DNA of 64,000 bases, from the NCBI RefSeq assembly GCF_022870885.1, contig NZ_CP091509.1:1736001-1800000 (forward strand), read 5' to 3'. Below, in pieces: positions 1-9,055 of this stretch (positions are counted from its first letter, which is position 1; each line of letters begins with the position of its first letter). Below the pieces are notes generated by a model. It made no database searches. It saw nothing but the letters and a program-made list of their open reading frames with translations, and was not told where the DNA came from. The position numbers and the translations under genes are program-made. The stretch is from Neisseria dumasiana (GTDB lineage: Bacteria > Pseudomonadota > Gammaproteobacteria > Burkholderiales > Neisseriaceae).

Positions 1-1308
1 GCGGTAGAACGCTCTGCCTGCCCGACCTGCGGCTCCTGCTCCGGCATGTTTACCGCCAACTCAATGAACTGCCTCACCGAAGCCTTAGGCTTGTCGCTGC
101 CGGGCAACGGCTCGCTGCTGGCCACCCACGCAGGCCGTAAAGAATTGTTTTTGGAAGCAGGCCGTCTGATTGTGGAAATTACCAAACGCTATTACGAGCA
201 AGACGACGAGAGCGTATTGCCGCGCAGCATCGCCACCAAAGCCGCGTTTGAAAACGCCATGAGTTTGGATGTGGCGATGGGCGGTTCTACCAACACCGTG
301 CTGCATCTGTTGGCCGCTGCCAGCGAAGCGCAAGTGGATTTCAAAATGGCCGACATCGACCGCATCAGCCGCCAAGTGCCGTGTTTGTGCAAAGTCGCCC
401 CTGCCACGCAGAAATACCATATGGAAGACGTACACCGCGCCGGCGGCGTGATGGGCATTTTGGCCGAACTCGACCGCGCCGGCTGCCTGAAAACCGACGT
501 TTCCACCGTTCACGAAAAAACCTTGAAAGACGCGCTGGCGAAATGGGACATCACCAACCCCGCCAACGAAACCGCACATCAGCGCTACAAAGCCGCACCG
601 GGCGGCGTGCGTACCACCGAAGCCTTTTCGCAAAACCGACAATGGCCGTCGCTCGACCTCGACCGCGAAAACGGCTGTATCCGCAGCAAAGCACACGCTT
701 ATTCGCAAGACGGCGGCTTGGCGGTGCTGTTCGGCAACATCGCCGAGCGCGGCTGCGTGGTGAAAACCGCCGGTGTGGACGACAGCATTCTCACATTCAC
801 CGGCCGCGCGCGCGTGTTTGAAAGCCAAGATTCTGCCGTGGCAGGCATTTTGGACAACCAAATCGTTGCGGGCGACATCGTAATCATCCGCTACGAAGGC
901 CCGAAAGGCGGCCCGGGCATGCAGGAAATGCTGTATCCGACTTCTTACCTGAAATCCAAAGGCTTGGGCAAAGCCTGCGCCCTGCTGACCGACGGCCGTT
1001 TTTCAGGCGGCACTTCCGGCTTGAGCATCGGCCACGTTTCGCCCGAAGCGGCGGAAGGCGGTGCCATCGGTTTGGTGAAAGAAGGCGACACCATCGAAAT
1101 CGACATCCCCAACCGCAGCATCCGTTTGGCCGTTTCCGATGAAGAATTGGCAAACCGCCGCAAAGAGATGGAAAGCCGCGGTGCTAAGGCCTGGAAACCC
1201 GAAAACCGCGACCGCCACGTTTCCGCCGCCTTGCGTGCTTATGCTGCCATGACCACTTCCGCCGACACCGGCGCGGTGCGCGACGTTTCACAGGTAGAAC
1301 GCAAGTAA
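1..1308 (+). CDS. ilvD: Dihydroxy-acid dehydratase, C-terminal 435 residues (5' end outside window)
   Basis: The reading frame is open from base 1 and has no start codon in the window, so this is the C-terminal part of IlvD (family length about 610-620 residues; roughly 180 are missing upstream). IlvD dehydrates 2,3-dihydroxy-acids to 2-keto acids in cytoplasmic valine, leucine and isoleucine synthesis. The iron-sulphur cluster motif [10 protein letters not shown] is at window residues 7-16, followed by the [12 protein letters not shown] helix. The second family signature, [19 protein letters not shown], lies near residue 330. The protein ends in an ordinary stop followed by a DUS inverted pair. 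Nothing suggests it is broken. Confidence 0.96.
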   Translation, partial: AVERSACPTCGSCSGMFTANSMNCLTEALGLSLPGNGSLLATHAGRKELFLEAGRLIVEITKRYYEQDDESVLPRSIATKAAFENAMSLDVAMGGSTNTVLHLLAAASEAQVDFKMADIDRISRQVPCLCKVAPATQKYHMEDVHRAGGVMGILAELDRAGCLKTDVSTVHEKTLKDALAKWDITNPANETAHQRYKAAPGGVRTTEAFSQNRQWPSLDLDRENGCIRSKAHAYSQDGGLAVLFGNIAERGCVVKTAGVDDSILTFTGRARVFESQDSAVAGILDNQIVAGDIVIIRYEGPKGGPGMQEMLYPTSYLKSKGLGKACALLTDGRFSGGTSGLSIGHVSPEAAEGGAIGLVKEGDTIEIDIPNRSIRLAVSDEELANRRKEMESRGAKAWKPENRDRHVSAALRAYAAMTTSADTGAVRDVSQVERK

Positions 1309-1340
1309 GCGCACAACGGGTTTGCCCATCAGCAAAGATA

Positions 1341-1373
1341 TCAGGCCGTCTGAACAGATTTCAGGCGGCCTGA
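1341..1373 (+). terminator. Inverted DUS pair behind ilvD
   Basis: A DUS (TCAGGCCGTCTGAA) is followed after four bases by an imperfect inverted copy, giving a 14-bp stem with one mismatch. Paired DUS often act as terminators in Neisseria, but no T-run follows here, so termination is uncertain. Confidence 0.45.
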
Positions 1374-1378
1374 TTCAT

Positions 1379-1402
1379 GTAGGGCGGGCATCCCTGCCCG
1401 CC
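1379..1402. repeat. Short palindromic GTAGG-type repeat
   Basis: GTAGG is followed by an 8-bp hairpin (GGCGGGCA / TGCCCGCC). The same layout, a GTAGG or GTCGG lead followed by a self-complementary core, recurs inside and beside hrpA at 52.4-52.6 and 53.8-53.9 kb, so this is a dispersed small-hairpin family. Confidence 0.5.
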
Positions 1403-1411
1403 ATCGCGCTT

Positions 1412-1556
1412 GTAGAGTGAATCAACTTAAAAATAGGACATCCGTCATACTCGGGCTTGACCCGAGTATCTCCTAAATTTGCAGAAACTCAAGATACACA
1501 GGGCAATCCCGAACATAACGGTTTATGTTATCAAACTGAAGTGAATTGACTATATA
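1412..1556. repeat. Dispersed ~145-bp repeat, Correia-like ends with dRS3-like core (copy 1)
   Basis: It begins GTAGAGTGAATCAACTTAAA and ends GAAGTGAATTGACTATATA, resembling the TATAGTNNATTAA termini of Correia elements. The core holds the palindrome ATACTCGGGCTTGACCCGAG followed by TAT, similar in layout to neisserial dRS3 sites, then a second GGGCAATCCC-type block. A clear homologue is at 4895-5036. It lies between the convergent ends of ilvD and comEC. Confidence 0.6.
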
Positions 1557-1583
1557 CAGCCGATTCGCATCAACCGTTCAATA

Positions 1584-3815
1584 TCATTCAAACGGCTTTC
1601 TCTGCCAATACGGTTTAATTGTTTTCAGACGGCCTGCCCGCACCTCTTCTCCCGCGCCCAGTTCAAACACCAGCGCGCCCGACAAATCGGTACGCAACAG
1701 CGTAATGCCGTGGGCTTTCACGCGGTTTTGCACCGCTGTGGTGGGGTGTTTGTAAGCATTGGCATAACCGCTCGAAGCCACGGCGTATTGCGGCGAAACC
1801 GCGTTCAGAAAACCGCCCGCCGACGAAGTGTCGCTGCCGTGATGCCCCAGCACCAACACTTGGCTGTACAAGCCTTCGCCGTATTTTTCCACCAACGCCA
1901 GCTCGCCGCGTTTGCCCAAATCGCCCGTTACCAGCAGCGACTGCCCGCCCGCCAGCACGCGCAGAACGCAACTTTGCTCGTTGTCGTCGGCTGTTTTCGG
2001 GTTTTCAGACGGCCTCAAAAACTCAAACACCGCGCCGTCCCATTGCCATTGCCGCTCCCTGCAAAACTCCGCACCCTGATAAAACTCAGGCTGCCCCGCC
2101 CAGATTCGGCGCGGCTGTTTCGAGCGGCGGATTTCGGCAAAACCGCCGTCGTGGTCGGCATCGTGATGCGACAGCACCAGTGCGTCCAAACGGCGCACAC
2201 CGGCGGCATTCAGCGCAGGCAGAATCTGCGCGTTGGCGATGTGCTCCGTGCCGGTATCGAACAACAGGTGATGGTTTTTCGTCTGCATCAACACCGACAA
2301 ACCCTGCCCCGCATCCCAAACCGTTACTTTCAGACGGCCTTCCACAACAGGCGGCGGGCGGTACAGCACAAACCCCGCCAACACCAGCCACGCAAGCGGT
2401 TTCCAGCCCGTGCCGCGCGGCAGCAACACTATCAATACCGCCAGCACCGCCAACGGCAGCAGATAAGGCGGCGAAGCCGCCACCGCATATTCGGGCGCAT
2501 ATTCCGCCACCCACACCAACACGCGCATAGTGTATTCGCCCGCCGCAGCCGCCAGCCATTGCAGCCAGCCAAACGGCAGCAGCGAAGCCAGCAGAGCCAG
2601 CGGCACCAGCATCCACGAAAACCACGGAATCGCCAACGCATTCACCAACGGGCTGATGAGCGGCAGCGAAGCAAACATGCTGCCCAAAGCCGCCACCGAC
2701 AACAGCGACACCGCCCATTGCCCGCGCACCGCCAACAACCAACCGCGCTCGTTCAGACGGCCTGCCGACACCCACAGCAAAGCCCCCACCAAGCCGAACG
2801 AGAGCCAAAACCCCGCCCCCAAAACCGCCAACGGGTCAAACAGCAGCACCCAAGCCAGCGCCTGCCACCAACCCGCCCATACCGACGCGCCGCTGCCGCG
2901 CCACCAAGCCCACGCCAGCGCACACAGCATCAACACGCTGCGCTGCGTCGGCACCGAAAACCCCGCCAAACCCGCATAAAACAACGCCGCCGCCAAACCC
3001 GCCGCCAACATCCACACCCGCGGCCGTTTCGGCACGCGCGGCAGCACACGCAGCAACTGCTTCATCAACCACCCCACCAGCACCGCCACCATACCTACAT
3101 GCAGGCCGGAAATACTTACCAAATGGTTCAAGCCCAAAGGCCGGAATGCCTGCCAAGATTGTGCGCTCAAAGCCGACTGCTCGCCTATGCTCAAGGCCCG
3201 CATCAAACCGAGGGCGTCTGAAAAATCCCGCCCGCCGGTATCGGTTTGCTGCCAACGCAGGCTCACCGCTTCGCGCACACGCAACAGCACACCGGCACGG
3301 TTTTCCGGCAACGGCTGCCTTTCCTTGCCGATGCTACCCACCCCGTTGATGCCGTCGGCCAACGCCCACGCCTCACGGTTGAAACCGCGCAGATTAACCT
3401 CACCCACCGGCGGCCTAACCCTTGCCTTAACCTGCCAGCGGCTGCCGGCCGACCAATCGCGCAGGCCGTAATCCGACAGCAGCAAACGGTATTCCCGCCC
3501 CGCACCATCACTCGCCCGCGCCGTAAAACGCACCCGTTTGTCGTCGCGCTGCGGCAAATCCGCCACTTCTATCGTGAGCGGCACAGAGGCCGTCTGAACC
3601 GCAGGCCATTGTTGTTCCAAAGCAGACTGCGTGCGCCAGATGCCGTATAACGCACCGGAAAAAGCGATCAGCAGCCAAGCCGCCGCCCGAAACCGCCACG
3701 CCGCTGCAAACAGGCACAGCCATACCGCCGCCAGCACCGTCCAAGACGGTACGGCGGGCAGCGCAAACGAAACAACAACGCCGCTTACCCAAAGCGGCAG
3801 CCAGAAACGGGGCAT
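1584..3815 (-). CDS. comEC: ComEC/Rec2-family competence DNA channel (ComA in Neisseria)
   Basis: 743 residues. This inner-membrane channel moves transforming single-stranded DNA into the cytoplasm. Several hydrophobic helices come first (residues 5-65). The competence domain carries the hallmark segment LVSISGLHVGMVAVLVGWL near residue 235, followed by more membrane helices. A C-terminal metallo-beta-lactamase-like domain has the metal motif LSHHDADHDGG near residue 560, then LLVTGDLG and LGHHGSDTSS. The gene stands alone on the minus strand. It contains five exact 12-mer DUS (1624, 2004, 2329, 2752, 3587), all tolerated in frame. The start at 3815 (MPRFWLPLWVSG) places a membrane helix directly at the N terminus. 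Confidence 0.95.
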   Translation of the reverse strand: MPRFWLPLWVSGVVVSFALPAVPSWTVLAAVWLCLFAAAWRFRAAAWLLIAFSGALYGIWRTQSALEQQWPAVQTASVPLTIEVADLPQRDDKRVRFTARASDGAGREYRLLLSDYGLRDWSAGSRWQVKARVRPPVGEVNLRGFNREAWALADGINGVGSIGKERQPLPENRAGVLLRVREAVSLRWQQTDTGGRDFSDALGLMRALSIGEQSALSAQSWQAFRPLGLNHLVSISGLHVGMVAVLVGWLMKQLLRVLPRVPKRPRVWMLAAGLAAALFYAGLAGFSVPTQRSVLMLCALAWAWWRGSGASVWAGWWQALAWVLLFDPLAVLGAGFWLSFGLVGALLWVSAGRLNERGWLLAVRGQWAVSLLSVAALGSMFASLPLISPLVNALAIPWFSWMLVPLALLASLLPFGWLQWLAAAAGEYTMRVLVWVAEYAPEYAVAASPPYLLPLAVLAVLIVLLPRGTGWKPLAWLVLAGFVLYRPPPVVEGRLKVTVWDAGQGLSVLMQTKNHHLLFDTGTEHIANAQILPALNAAGVRRLDALVLSHHDADHDGGFAEIRRSKQPRRIWAGQPEFYQGAEFCRERQWQWDGAVFEFLRPSENPKTADDNEQSCVLRVLAGGQSLLVTGDLGKRGELALVEKYGEGLYSQVLVLGHHGSDTSSAGGFLNAVSPQYAVASSGYANAYKHPTTAVQNRVKAHGITLLRTDLSGALVFELGAGEEVRAGRLKTIKPYWQRKPFE

Positions 3816-3987
3816 AAAGATGGTTTTTTAAAAAATAATAAAGATAGGTATGATAAAGAAAAATCAGAATATCGTCAGGAAGAATATCGTTGGAAAGATG
3901 TGCTGACCGCTATGCCTTTCAGACGGCCTGCCCAACCGCCCCGCCCTCTGTTGCATGAATGCCGATTCAGTATCGGGCAAACCTTGC

Positions 3988-4869
3988 CTAAACAGGGTCG
4001 GTATGCACCAACACATCCGCTTCGGCAAATAAAGCCTTCACTTTTGCCGCCGCCGCTTTGGCAATATCGTGCGATGCCGAGAGCGTCATGTGCGCGTCCA
4101 AATCAATATGCAGCTGCACAAAAACCATGCCGCCCGAACGGCGTGTTTTCAAATCATGCACCCCTTGTATCTCGGGCACGGACAACACCGCCGAACGCAC
4201 CGCTTGCACTTCCTGCGCCGAAAGCGAGTGATCCATCAGCGTGTTAACCGCCTCCCTGCCGATGTCGAACGCACTTTTCAAAATCCATAACGACAACAGC
4301 AAGGCAGGCCAGCCGTCTGCCGCATACCAACCGTAGGCAGCCAGCACCAAGCCTGCCAGCACCACCGCATTCGACAACAAATCGGTTACATAATGCAACC
4401 TGTCTGCCGCTATCGCCTGTGAAGCCTGCCGCCGCAGCACATACCGCTGAAACAGCACCAAAGCCGAAGTCAGCACCAACGACACCACCATCACGGCAAT
4501 CCCCCAAGCCGTATGCTGCAAAGGCTCGGGATTCATCAGCCGGTTAAGCGCATTGAGCAGCAAAAATACCGCCGAACCGCCGATAAAGGCCGCTTGCGCC
4601 AATGCCGACAAACCTTCGGCCTTGCCGTGCCCGAACGTGTGCTTTTCGTCGGCAGGCCGCAAAGCCAAACGCACGGCAAACAGATTAAGCACGCTGGCCA
4701 GCAAATCGGTAAGCGAATCGGTAAAACCGGCCAAAATACTCACCGACCCGCTGAGCAGCCATGCCGAAGCTTTCAACAACACCAGCACAAGCGCCGTTGC
4801 AGTAGAAGCATAGGTGGCCGACTTCAACAAGCGTTCGCGGTCGGCAGAAGGGGCGGCAGCAGGTTTCAT
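3988..4869 (-). CDS. fieF: Cation diffusion facilitator, FieF-like Fe/Zn exporter
   Basis: 293 residues. Family members exchange protons for divalent cations (Zn2+, Fe2+, Cd2+) across the inner membrane. The transport-site aspartates are visible in DSLTD (near residue 48). FGHGKAEG carries the conserved histidine (near 78), and ADRLHYVTDLLSN supplies the second His/Asp pair (near 156). Four to six membrane helices precede a cytoplasmic metallochaperone-like C-terminal domain (VHDLKTRRSGGMVFVQLHIDLDAHMTL is the typical dimerisation strand; positions 220-245). The actual metal cannot be decided from sequence. The gene stands alone, with a dispersed repeat directly upstream of its start. Confidence 0.9.
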   Translation of the reverse strand: MKPAAAPSADRERLLKSATYASTATALVLVLLKASAWLLSGSVSILAGFTDSLTDLLASVLNLFAVRLALRPADEKHTFGHGKAEGLSALAQAAFIGGSAVFLLLNALNRLMNPEPLQHTAWGIAVMVVSLVLTSALVLFQRYVLRRQASQAIAADRLHYVTDLLSNAVVLAGLVLAAYGWYAADGWPALLLSLWILKSAFDIGREAVNTLMDHSLSAQEVQAVRSAVLSVPEIQGVHDLKTRRSGGMVFVQLHIDLDAHMTLSASHDIAKAAAAKVKALFAEADVLVHTDPV

Positions 4870-4894
4870 GGCAGTTTTCTCTTAATAAAAAAGA

Positions 4895-5036
4895 TACGGT
4901 CGATCAACTTAAAAATACTACACTCGTCATACCCGGGCTTCACCCGAGTATCGCCTGAATTTGCTGAAAATCAAGATATCCGGGGCAAGCCCGGGTATAA
5001 CGGCTTCGTTATGAAATTTAAGCGGATTAACTATAC
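4895..5036. repeat. Dispersed ~142-bp repeat (copy 2)
   Basis: Homologous over its length to 1412-1556. It begins GGTCGATCAACTTAAAAATA, has the core palindrome ATACCCGGGCTTCACCCGAG followed by TAT and a second palindrome CGGGGCAAGCCCGGGTAT, and ends AAGCGGATTAACTATACG. It sits just upstream of the CDF exporter start and so may contribute promoter sequence. Confidence 0.6.
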
Positions 5037-5059
5037 GATACGGCCCGATTAAAGCAAAA

Positions 5060-5085
5060 GCCGTCTGAACGGTTTTCAGACGGCC
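5060..5085 (-). terminator. Inverted DUS pair downstream of the periplasmic protein gene
   Basis: GCCGTCTGAA and TTTCAGACGGC face each other across four bases. The position, just past the 3' end of the minus-strand gene at 5135-5836, suits termination. Confidence 0.55.
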
Positions 5086-5134
5086 TGATCTACCGATGGT
5101 TCCGGCACGGCAAATATCTGGAAAATTAAGCAGA

Positions 5135-5836
5135 TTAATTGATTTTGTCGATCTGATAGCTGATTTTATCCACTCTGCCGTTTCTGTTGTTGGTAACCAA
5201 TAAGGTGCGCGGAATAAACACTTGCGCGCCGGGCAGATAATGGCCGTCGAAATCTTGAACGATATCAAGCGTGCCGGCTTCATTGTTCATGGCAAGCCTG
5301 CATTGGGCGTGCTGTGCGCCGCCTTTTAATCCGCTATGCAGGGCTTGGGCGGGTTGCAGAGCGCCCAAACGGCATTGCTCTTTTAAGAATATCCGGCCGT
5401 TGCTGTCTAACAAAACCGCCGAACTTTGAAAGTCTCCCCCCTGAGTGCTCCATTGCACCGGCGGCGGCGTGATTTCGATGTTTTGAGTAATGAAAGAGCC
5501 TTCGTCCATACGCCAACGCAGCTCCCAGTGGTTGAGCAGAATCAGGCTTTTGGCATCGGGGCGGCCTTTAACGGAACTGGTTTTGTTTTTGAGATGGCTG
5601 TGCGCCGATGAAAACATTTTTACGTTGGAAAATTTGTCGATTTGGCGGCTGAGTTGGATATTGCCGTCCTGATTGTTTTGCTCGGCAATGCTGTATGTGA
5701 TTTTTTTAATGCGCTGCTCGGGCTTGCCGATTTCGTAATGGCTTGCCATTACAAGCAGTTGTTTGTCGATATTATCGGCAGCCGATGCTGCCAGCGGCAC
5801 ACCCGATAACAAAAGAGCAAGAAAAATGGTACGCAT
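5135..5836 (-). CDS. Periplasmic protein of unknown function
   Basis: 233 residues. A clear Sec signal peptide (MRTIFLALLLSGVPLAASA, cleavage before ADN) predicts export to the periplasm. A Shine-Dalgarno AGGATG lies 7-8 bases before the ATG, supporting the start at 5836. The mature part has no motif I recognise: it is mixed polar sequence with two cysteines near residues 155 and 180 that could form a disulphide. It stands alone between paired DUS terminators, facing away from ubiB. No function is assigned. Confidence 0.8.
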   Translation of the reverse strand: MRTIFLALLLSGVPLAASAADNIDKQLLVMASHYEIGKPEQRIKKITYSIAEQNNQDGNIQLSRQIDKFSNVKMFSSAHSHLKNKTSSVKGRPDAKSLILLNHWELRWRMDEGSFITQNIEITPPPVQWSTQGGDFQSSAVLLDSNGRIFLKEQCRLGALQPAQALHSGLKGGAQHAQCRLAMNNEAGTLDIVQDFDGHYLPGAQVFIPRTLLVTNNRNGRVDKISYQIDKIN

Positions 5837-6175
5837 TTTGAATCATCCTGAATGAATTGTCTGTTCCGCTTTGAGGCCGTCTGAACGTTTTTTCAGACGG
5901 CCTCGTGAGCTGTCCGTTCAAAGCGGCGTCTAAAACACCACGGCATCAACCGCTTGAGGCGGCCGGCGCAGGCATATTATCCGTTGCACCGCGGATGGGA
6001 ATATACCGTAAATCCCGTTAGCTTTCCAATCTGCCGGTCGTCTGAACCCCTCCCCGCTTTTAAGCCCCCGTCGGCACAACCGCCCCGCTTCCAAATGGAT
6101 TTCGGCATATTGCGTGTATAACCCGAAGCGTTCATGCTTTATAATCTCTTTTTTTATGCCGTCCGAACAACCATG
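5837..6175. other. Divergent intergenic region before ubiB
   Basis: Holds the DUS pair at 5873-5904 and a TATAAT at 6140-6145, about 30 bases before the chosen ubiB start, which could be its -10 box; no matching -35 is evident. I see no gene in it. Confidence 0.4.
5873..5904. terminator. Inverted DUS pair
   Basis: GAGGCCGTCTGAA and its 13-bp inverted copy are separated by six bases, T-rich. It lies upstream of the gene at 5135-5836 and of ubiB, so it may simply be a paired uptake site. Confidence 0.45.
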
Positions 6176-7687
6176 ATGAAATGGCTTAAACGCACCAAAA
6201 CCATCGCCCAAACCGTTTACCGCTTCGGCCTTGCCGAGCTGGTTTCCGGCCATGTCCGCCAAAACTGGCTGAGGGCGGTGTTCGACAAAATACCGCAGTC
6301 TGCCGAAACGAAAAACGAACCGCTGCCCGTGCGCTTGCGCTTGGCACTGGAAAACTTGGGGCCGATTTTTGTGAAATTCGGGCAAGTACTTTCCACCCGC
6401 CCCGACCTCATTCCTCCCGCTTATGCACAAGAGCTGGCCAAGCTGCAAGACCGTGTGCCGCCTTTTGATGCCGAACTTTCGCGCCACCAGATCGAGGCTT
6501 CGCTCGGCCATTCCATCGAAACGCTTTACGCCGAATTTGAAACCCGTCCCGTAGCCAGCGCCTCGATTGCACAAGTTCACAAAGCGCGCCTGCACAGTGG
6601 CGAACAGGTGGCGGTAAAAGTATTGCGCCCCAATCTCTTGCCGGTTATCGAACAGGATTTGGCCCTATTGCGCTTCGGTGCCGGTTGGGTGGAACGCCTG
6701 TTCGCCGACGGCAAACGCCTGAAGCCGCGCGAAGTGGTGGCTGAATTCGACAAATACCTGCACGACGAACTCGACCTGATGCGCGAGGCGGCCAATGCCA
6801 GCCAACTCGGCCGCAACTTTCAAAACAGCAGCATGTTGATCGTGCCGAAAGTGTTTTACGACTATTGCAGCCGCGACGTGCTCACCATCGAATGGATGGA
6901 CGGCACGCCCGTTGCCGACATTGCCGCGCTCAAAGCCAAAGGCATCGACTTGAAACAGCTTGCCCGCTACGGCGTGGAAATTTTCTTCACCCAAGTGTTC
7001 CGCAACGGCTTTTTCCATGCCGATATGCACCCGGGCAATATTCTCGTTGCCGACGACGGCCGTTATATTGCGCTGGATTTCGGCATTGTCGGCAGCCTTA
7101 CCGACTACGACAAACGCTATCTGGCCATCAACTTTTTAGCGTTTTTCAACCGCGATTACCACCGCGTGGCCACCGCCCACATCGAATCGGGTTGGGTTCC
7201 GCCCGATACCCGCGCCGAAGAACTGGAATCGGCCGTGCGCGCGGTGTGCGAACCGATTTTCAACAAACCGCTGTCGCAAATTTCTTTCGGCTTGGTGTTG
7301 ATGCGCCTGTTTGAAACCAGCCGCCGCTTCAACGTGGAAATCCAGCCCCAGCTTGTGCTGTTGCAAAAAACCCTGTTAAACATCGAAGGCTTGGGCCGCC
7401 AACTCGATCCCGATTTGGATTTGTGGGCCACCGCCAAGCCGTTTCTCACCCAATGGATGGCCGAGCAAGTCGGGCCGAAAGCCTTTTTCAACAATCTGAA
7501 AAACGAAGCTCCGGATTGGGCGCAAATCCTACCCGCCCTGCCGCGCAAACTGAATATGCTGGTGGACGAAAACCGCCAGCAGGAAATGCGTGATGCCTAT
7601 ATCCATCTGGTGAAAATCCAACAGCGGCAAAGCCTGTGGCTGGCGGTGATAGCGGTTGCTTTGGTATTGACCTTGTTATTCAAATAA
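6176..7687 (+). CDS. ubiB: UbiB protein kinase-like ATPase for ubiquinone biosynthesis
   Basis: 503 residues from the ATG at 6176 (the frame is open to 6134, but homologues begin MKWLKR). UbiB is an inner-membrane ADCK/ABC1 atypical kinase needed for coenzyme Q synthesis. The family KxGQ helix is seen in [16 protein letters not shown] (near residue 66) and the alanine-rich nucleotide loop in ASIAQVHKA. The catalytic/metal motifs are [11 protein letters not shown] (near 280) and DFGIVG (near 300). A C-terminal membrane anchor ([14 protein letters not shown]) ends the protein. It converges with pheA across a shared hairpin terminator. Confidence 0.94.
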   Translation: MKWLKRTKTIAQTVYRFGLAELVSGHVRQNWLRAVFDKIPQSAETKNEPLPVRLRLALENLGPIFVKFGQVLSTRPDLIPPAYAQELAKLQDRVPPFDAELSRHQIEASLGHSIETLYAEFETRPVASASIAQVHKARLHSGEQVAVKVLRPNLLPVIEQDLALLRFGAGWVERLFADGKRLKPREVVAEFDKYLHDELDLMREAANASQLGRNFQNSSMLIVPKVFYDYCSRDVLTIEWMDGTPVADIAALKAKGIDLKQLARYGVEIFFTQVFRNGFFHADMHPGNILVADDGRYIALDFGIVGSLTDYDKRYLAINFLAFFNRDYHRVATAHIESGWVPPDTRAEELESAVRAVCEPIFNKPLSQISFGLVLMRLFETSRRFNVEIQPQLVLLQKTLLNIEGLGRQLDPDLDLWATAKPFLTQWMAEQVGPKAFFNNLKNEAPDWAQILPALPRKLNMLVDENRQQEMRDAYIHLVKIQQRQSLWLAVIAVALVLTLLFK

Positions 7688-7744
7688 CCGCCCGAAACCT
7701 TTTGCCCGCATATTGTGCAGATATTTCTGCCCGCTCAAAAAAAG

Positions 7745-7794
7745 AAACCTAATCATCCCAAGCCGCAATCCGGCCTGAAATGATTAGGTTTTTT
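7745..7794. terminator. Bidirectional hairpin terminator between ubiB and pheA
   Basis: AAACCTAATCAT (7745-7756) pairs perfectly with ATGATTAGGTTT (7780-7791), followed by TTT on the plus strand and preceded by A-rich sequence. It serves two convergent genes. Confidence 0.85.
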
Positions 7795-7814
7795 ATGCTG
7801 CGGAGCAAGTGTTT

Positions 7815-8897
7815 CTACAAAACCGCCAACGGATACGCACCGATCACTTTCACAAACGAAGCCCGTTCGGCCAACTGAGCCAAGGCCGTCTGAACGTTCG
7901 GGTCGTCTTTATGGCCTTCAATGTCGATAAAGAAAAGGTAATCCCACAATCCCGAACGGCTGGGACGGCTTTCGAATTTGGTCATGGAAATACCCAATTC
8001 GGTAAAAGGCTTGAGCAGCGCATTAACCGCACCGGCCTTATTGGGCGTCGATACCACCAGCGAGGTTTTGTCGCGCCCCGTCGGCGTGGTGGTTTGGTGT
8101 CCTAACACCAGAAAGCGGGTGGTATTGTTGGGTTCGTCTTCAATACTGTCGGCCACTTTGGTTAAGCGGTAAATCTCGGCAGCGGTTTGCCCGGCGATTG
8201 CGGCCACACCTTCCTCTTGCGTTTCGGCAGCCAAGCGCGCGGCTTCGGCATTGCTGGATACGGAAATGCGCACCGCATCGGGAAGGTTGCGGTTCAACCA
8301 TTCATGGCATTGCGCCAATGCTTGGGCGTGGGCATACACTTTGGTGATGCCGCGGATATCGCTGCCGTTTTTGCGCAACAGGTGGTGGTGGATGCGCAAA
8401 ACCACTTCTCCGCAGGCTTTCAACGGCGTAACCGACAGTAAATCCAAGGCACGGCCCACGCTGCCTTCGGTCGAATTTTCAACCGGCGTAACCACATAAT
8501 CGGCCTGACGCGCTTCTACCAAACGGAAACCTTCGTCGATAGTCGTGCAGGCTTGCGTGCGGGCGGCATGACCGAAATGTTTAACCGCCGCCTGTTGGGT
8601 AAATGTTCCCGCCGGGCCGAGATAAGTGATGGTTAGCGGACGTTCCACCGCCAAACATTCGCTCATTACTTCGCGAAACAGCCGCGTAACCGCTTCATCG
8701 GGCAGCGGCCCTTGGTTTAAATCTTGAATCCGGCGCAAAACCGCGGCTTCCCGTTCCGGCCGGTACACCGTGCCCGTTCCTTTTAATTCTCCAATCGCAC
8801 GGGCATGTCCGGCGCGCTCGTTGAGCAGGCGCAGAATGGTGGCATCTATTTCATCAATCGCATTGCGGTGCGGCAGCAGTTTATCGTCGGCAGTCAT
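7815..8897 (-). CDS. pheA: Bifunctional chorismate mutase / prephenate dehydratase
   Basis: 360 residues from ATG 8897 (GGATAAG precedes it; the frame extends 21 bases further only to a TTG). It converts chorismate to prephenate to phenylpyruvate in phenylalanine synthesis. Domains in order are an AroQ-type chorismate mutase (about residues 5-85, HRNAIDEIDATILRLLNERA), a prephenate dehydratase (ITYLGPAGTFTQQAA near 97, NTTRFLVLG near 262) and an ACT regulatory domain (about 280-355) with the phenylalanine-binding ESRPSRSGLWDY motif. The ESRP motif implies feedback inhibition by phenylalanine, as in the family. No leader attenuator is visible upstream. Confidence 0.96.
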   Translation of the reverse strand: MTADDKLLPHRNAIDEIDATILRLLNERAGHARAIGELKGTGTVYRPEREAAVLRRIQDLNQGPLPDEAVTRLFREVMSECLAVERPLTITYLGPAGTFTQQAAVKHFGHAARTQACTTIDEGFRLVEARQADYVVTPVENSTEGSVGRALDLLSVTPLKACGEVVLRIHHHLLRKNGSDIRGITKVYAHAQALAQCHEWLNRNLPDAVRISVSSNAEAARLAAETQEEGVAAIAGQTAAEIYRLTKVADSIEDEPNNTTRFLVLGHQTTTPTGRDKTSLVVSTPNKAGAVNALLKPFTELGISMTKFESRPSRSGLWDYLFFIDIEGHKDDPNVQTALAQLAERASFVKVIGAYPLAVL

Positions 8898-9055
8898 TAT
8901 TCTTATCCGTATCGGCAAAATGATGGAAAGCTGATTTTAACATTATTCGCCTATAAGTTATCAGGCCGTCTGAAAATAGCGGATCACCGCTGTCGAAATC
9001 GTTCGGCGGCAACGCCAACCCATATTTTCAGACGGCCTCAAGCCCGCAACATTCA

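Noticed and set aside
1710..3221. 503-residue plus-strand open frame opposite comEC
   Set aside because: Gln/His/Arg-rich shadow translation of the antisense of a clear membrane protein; no ribosome site and no family.
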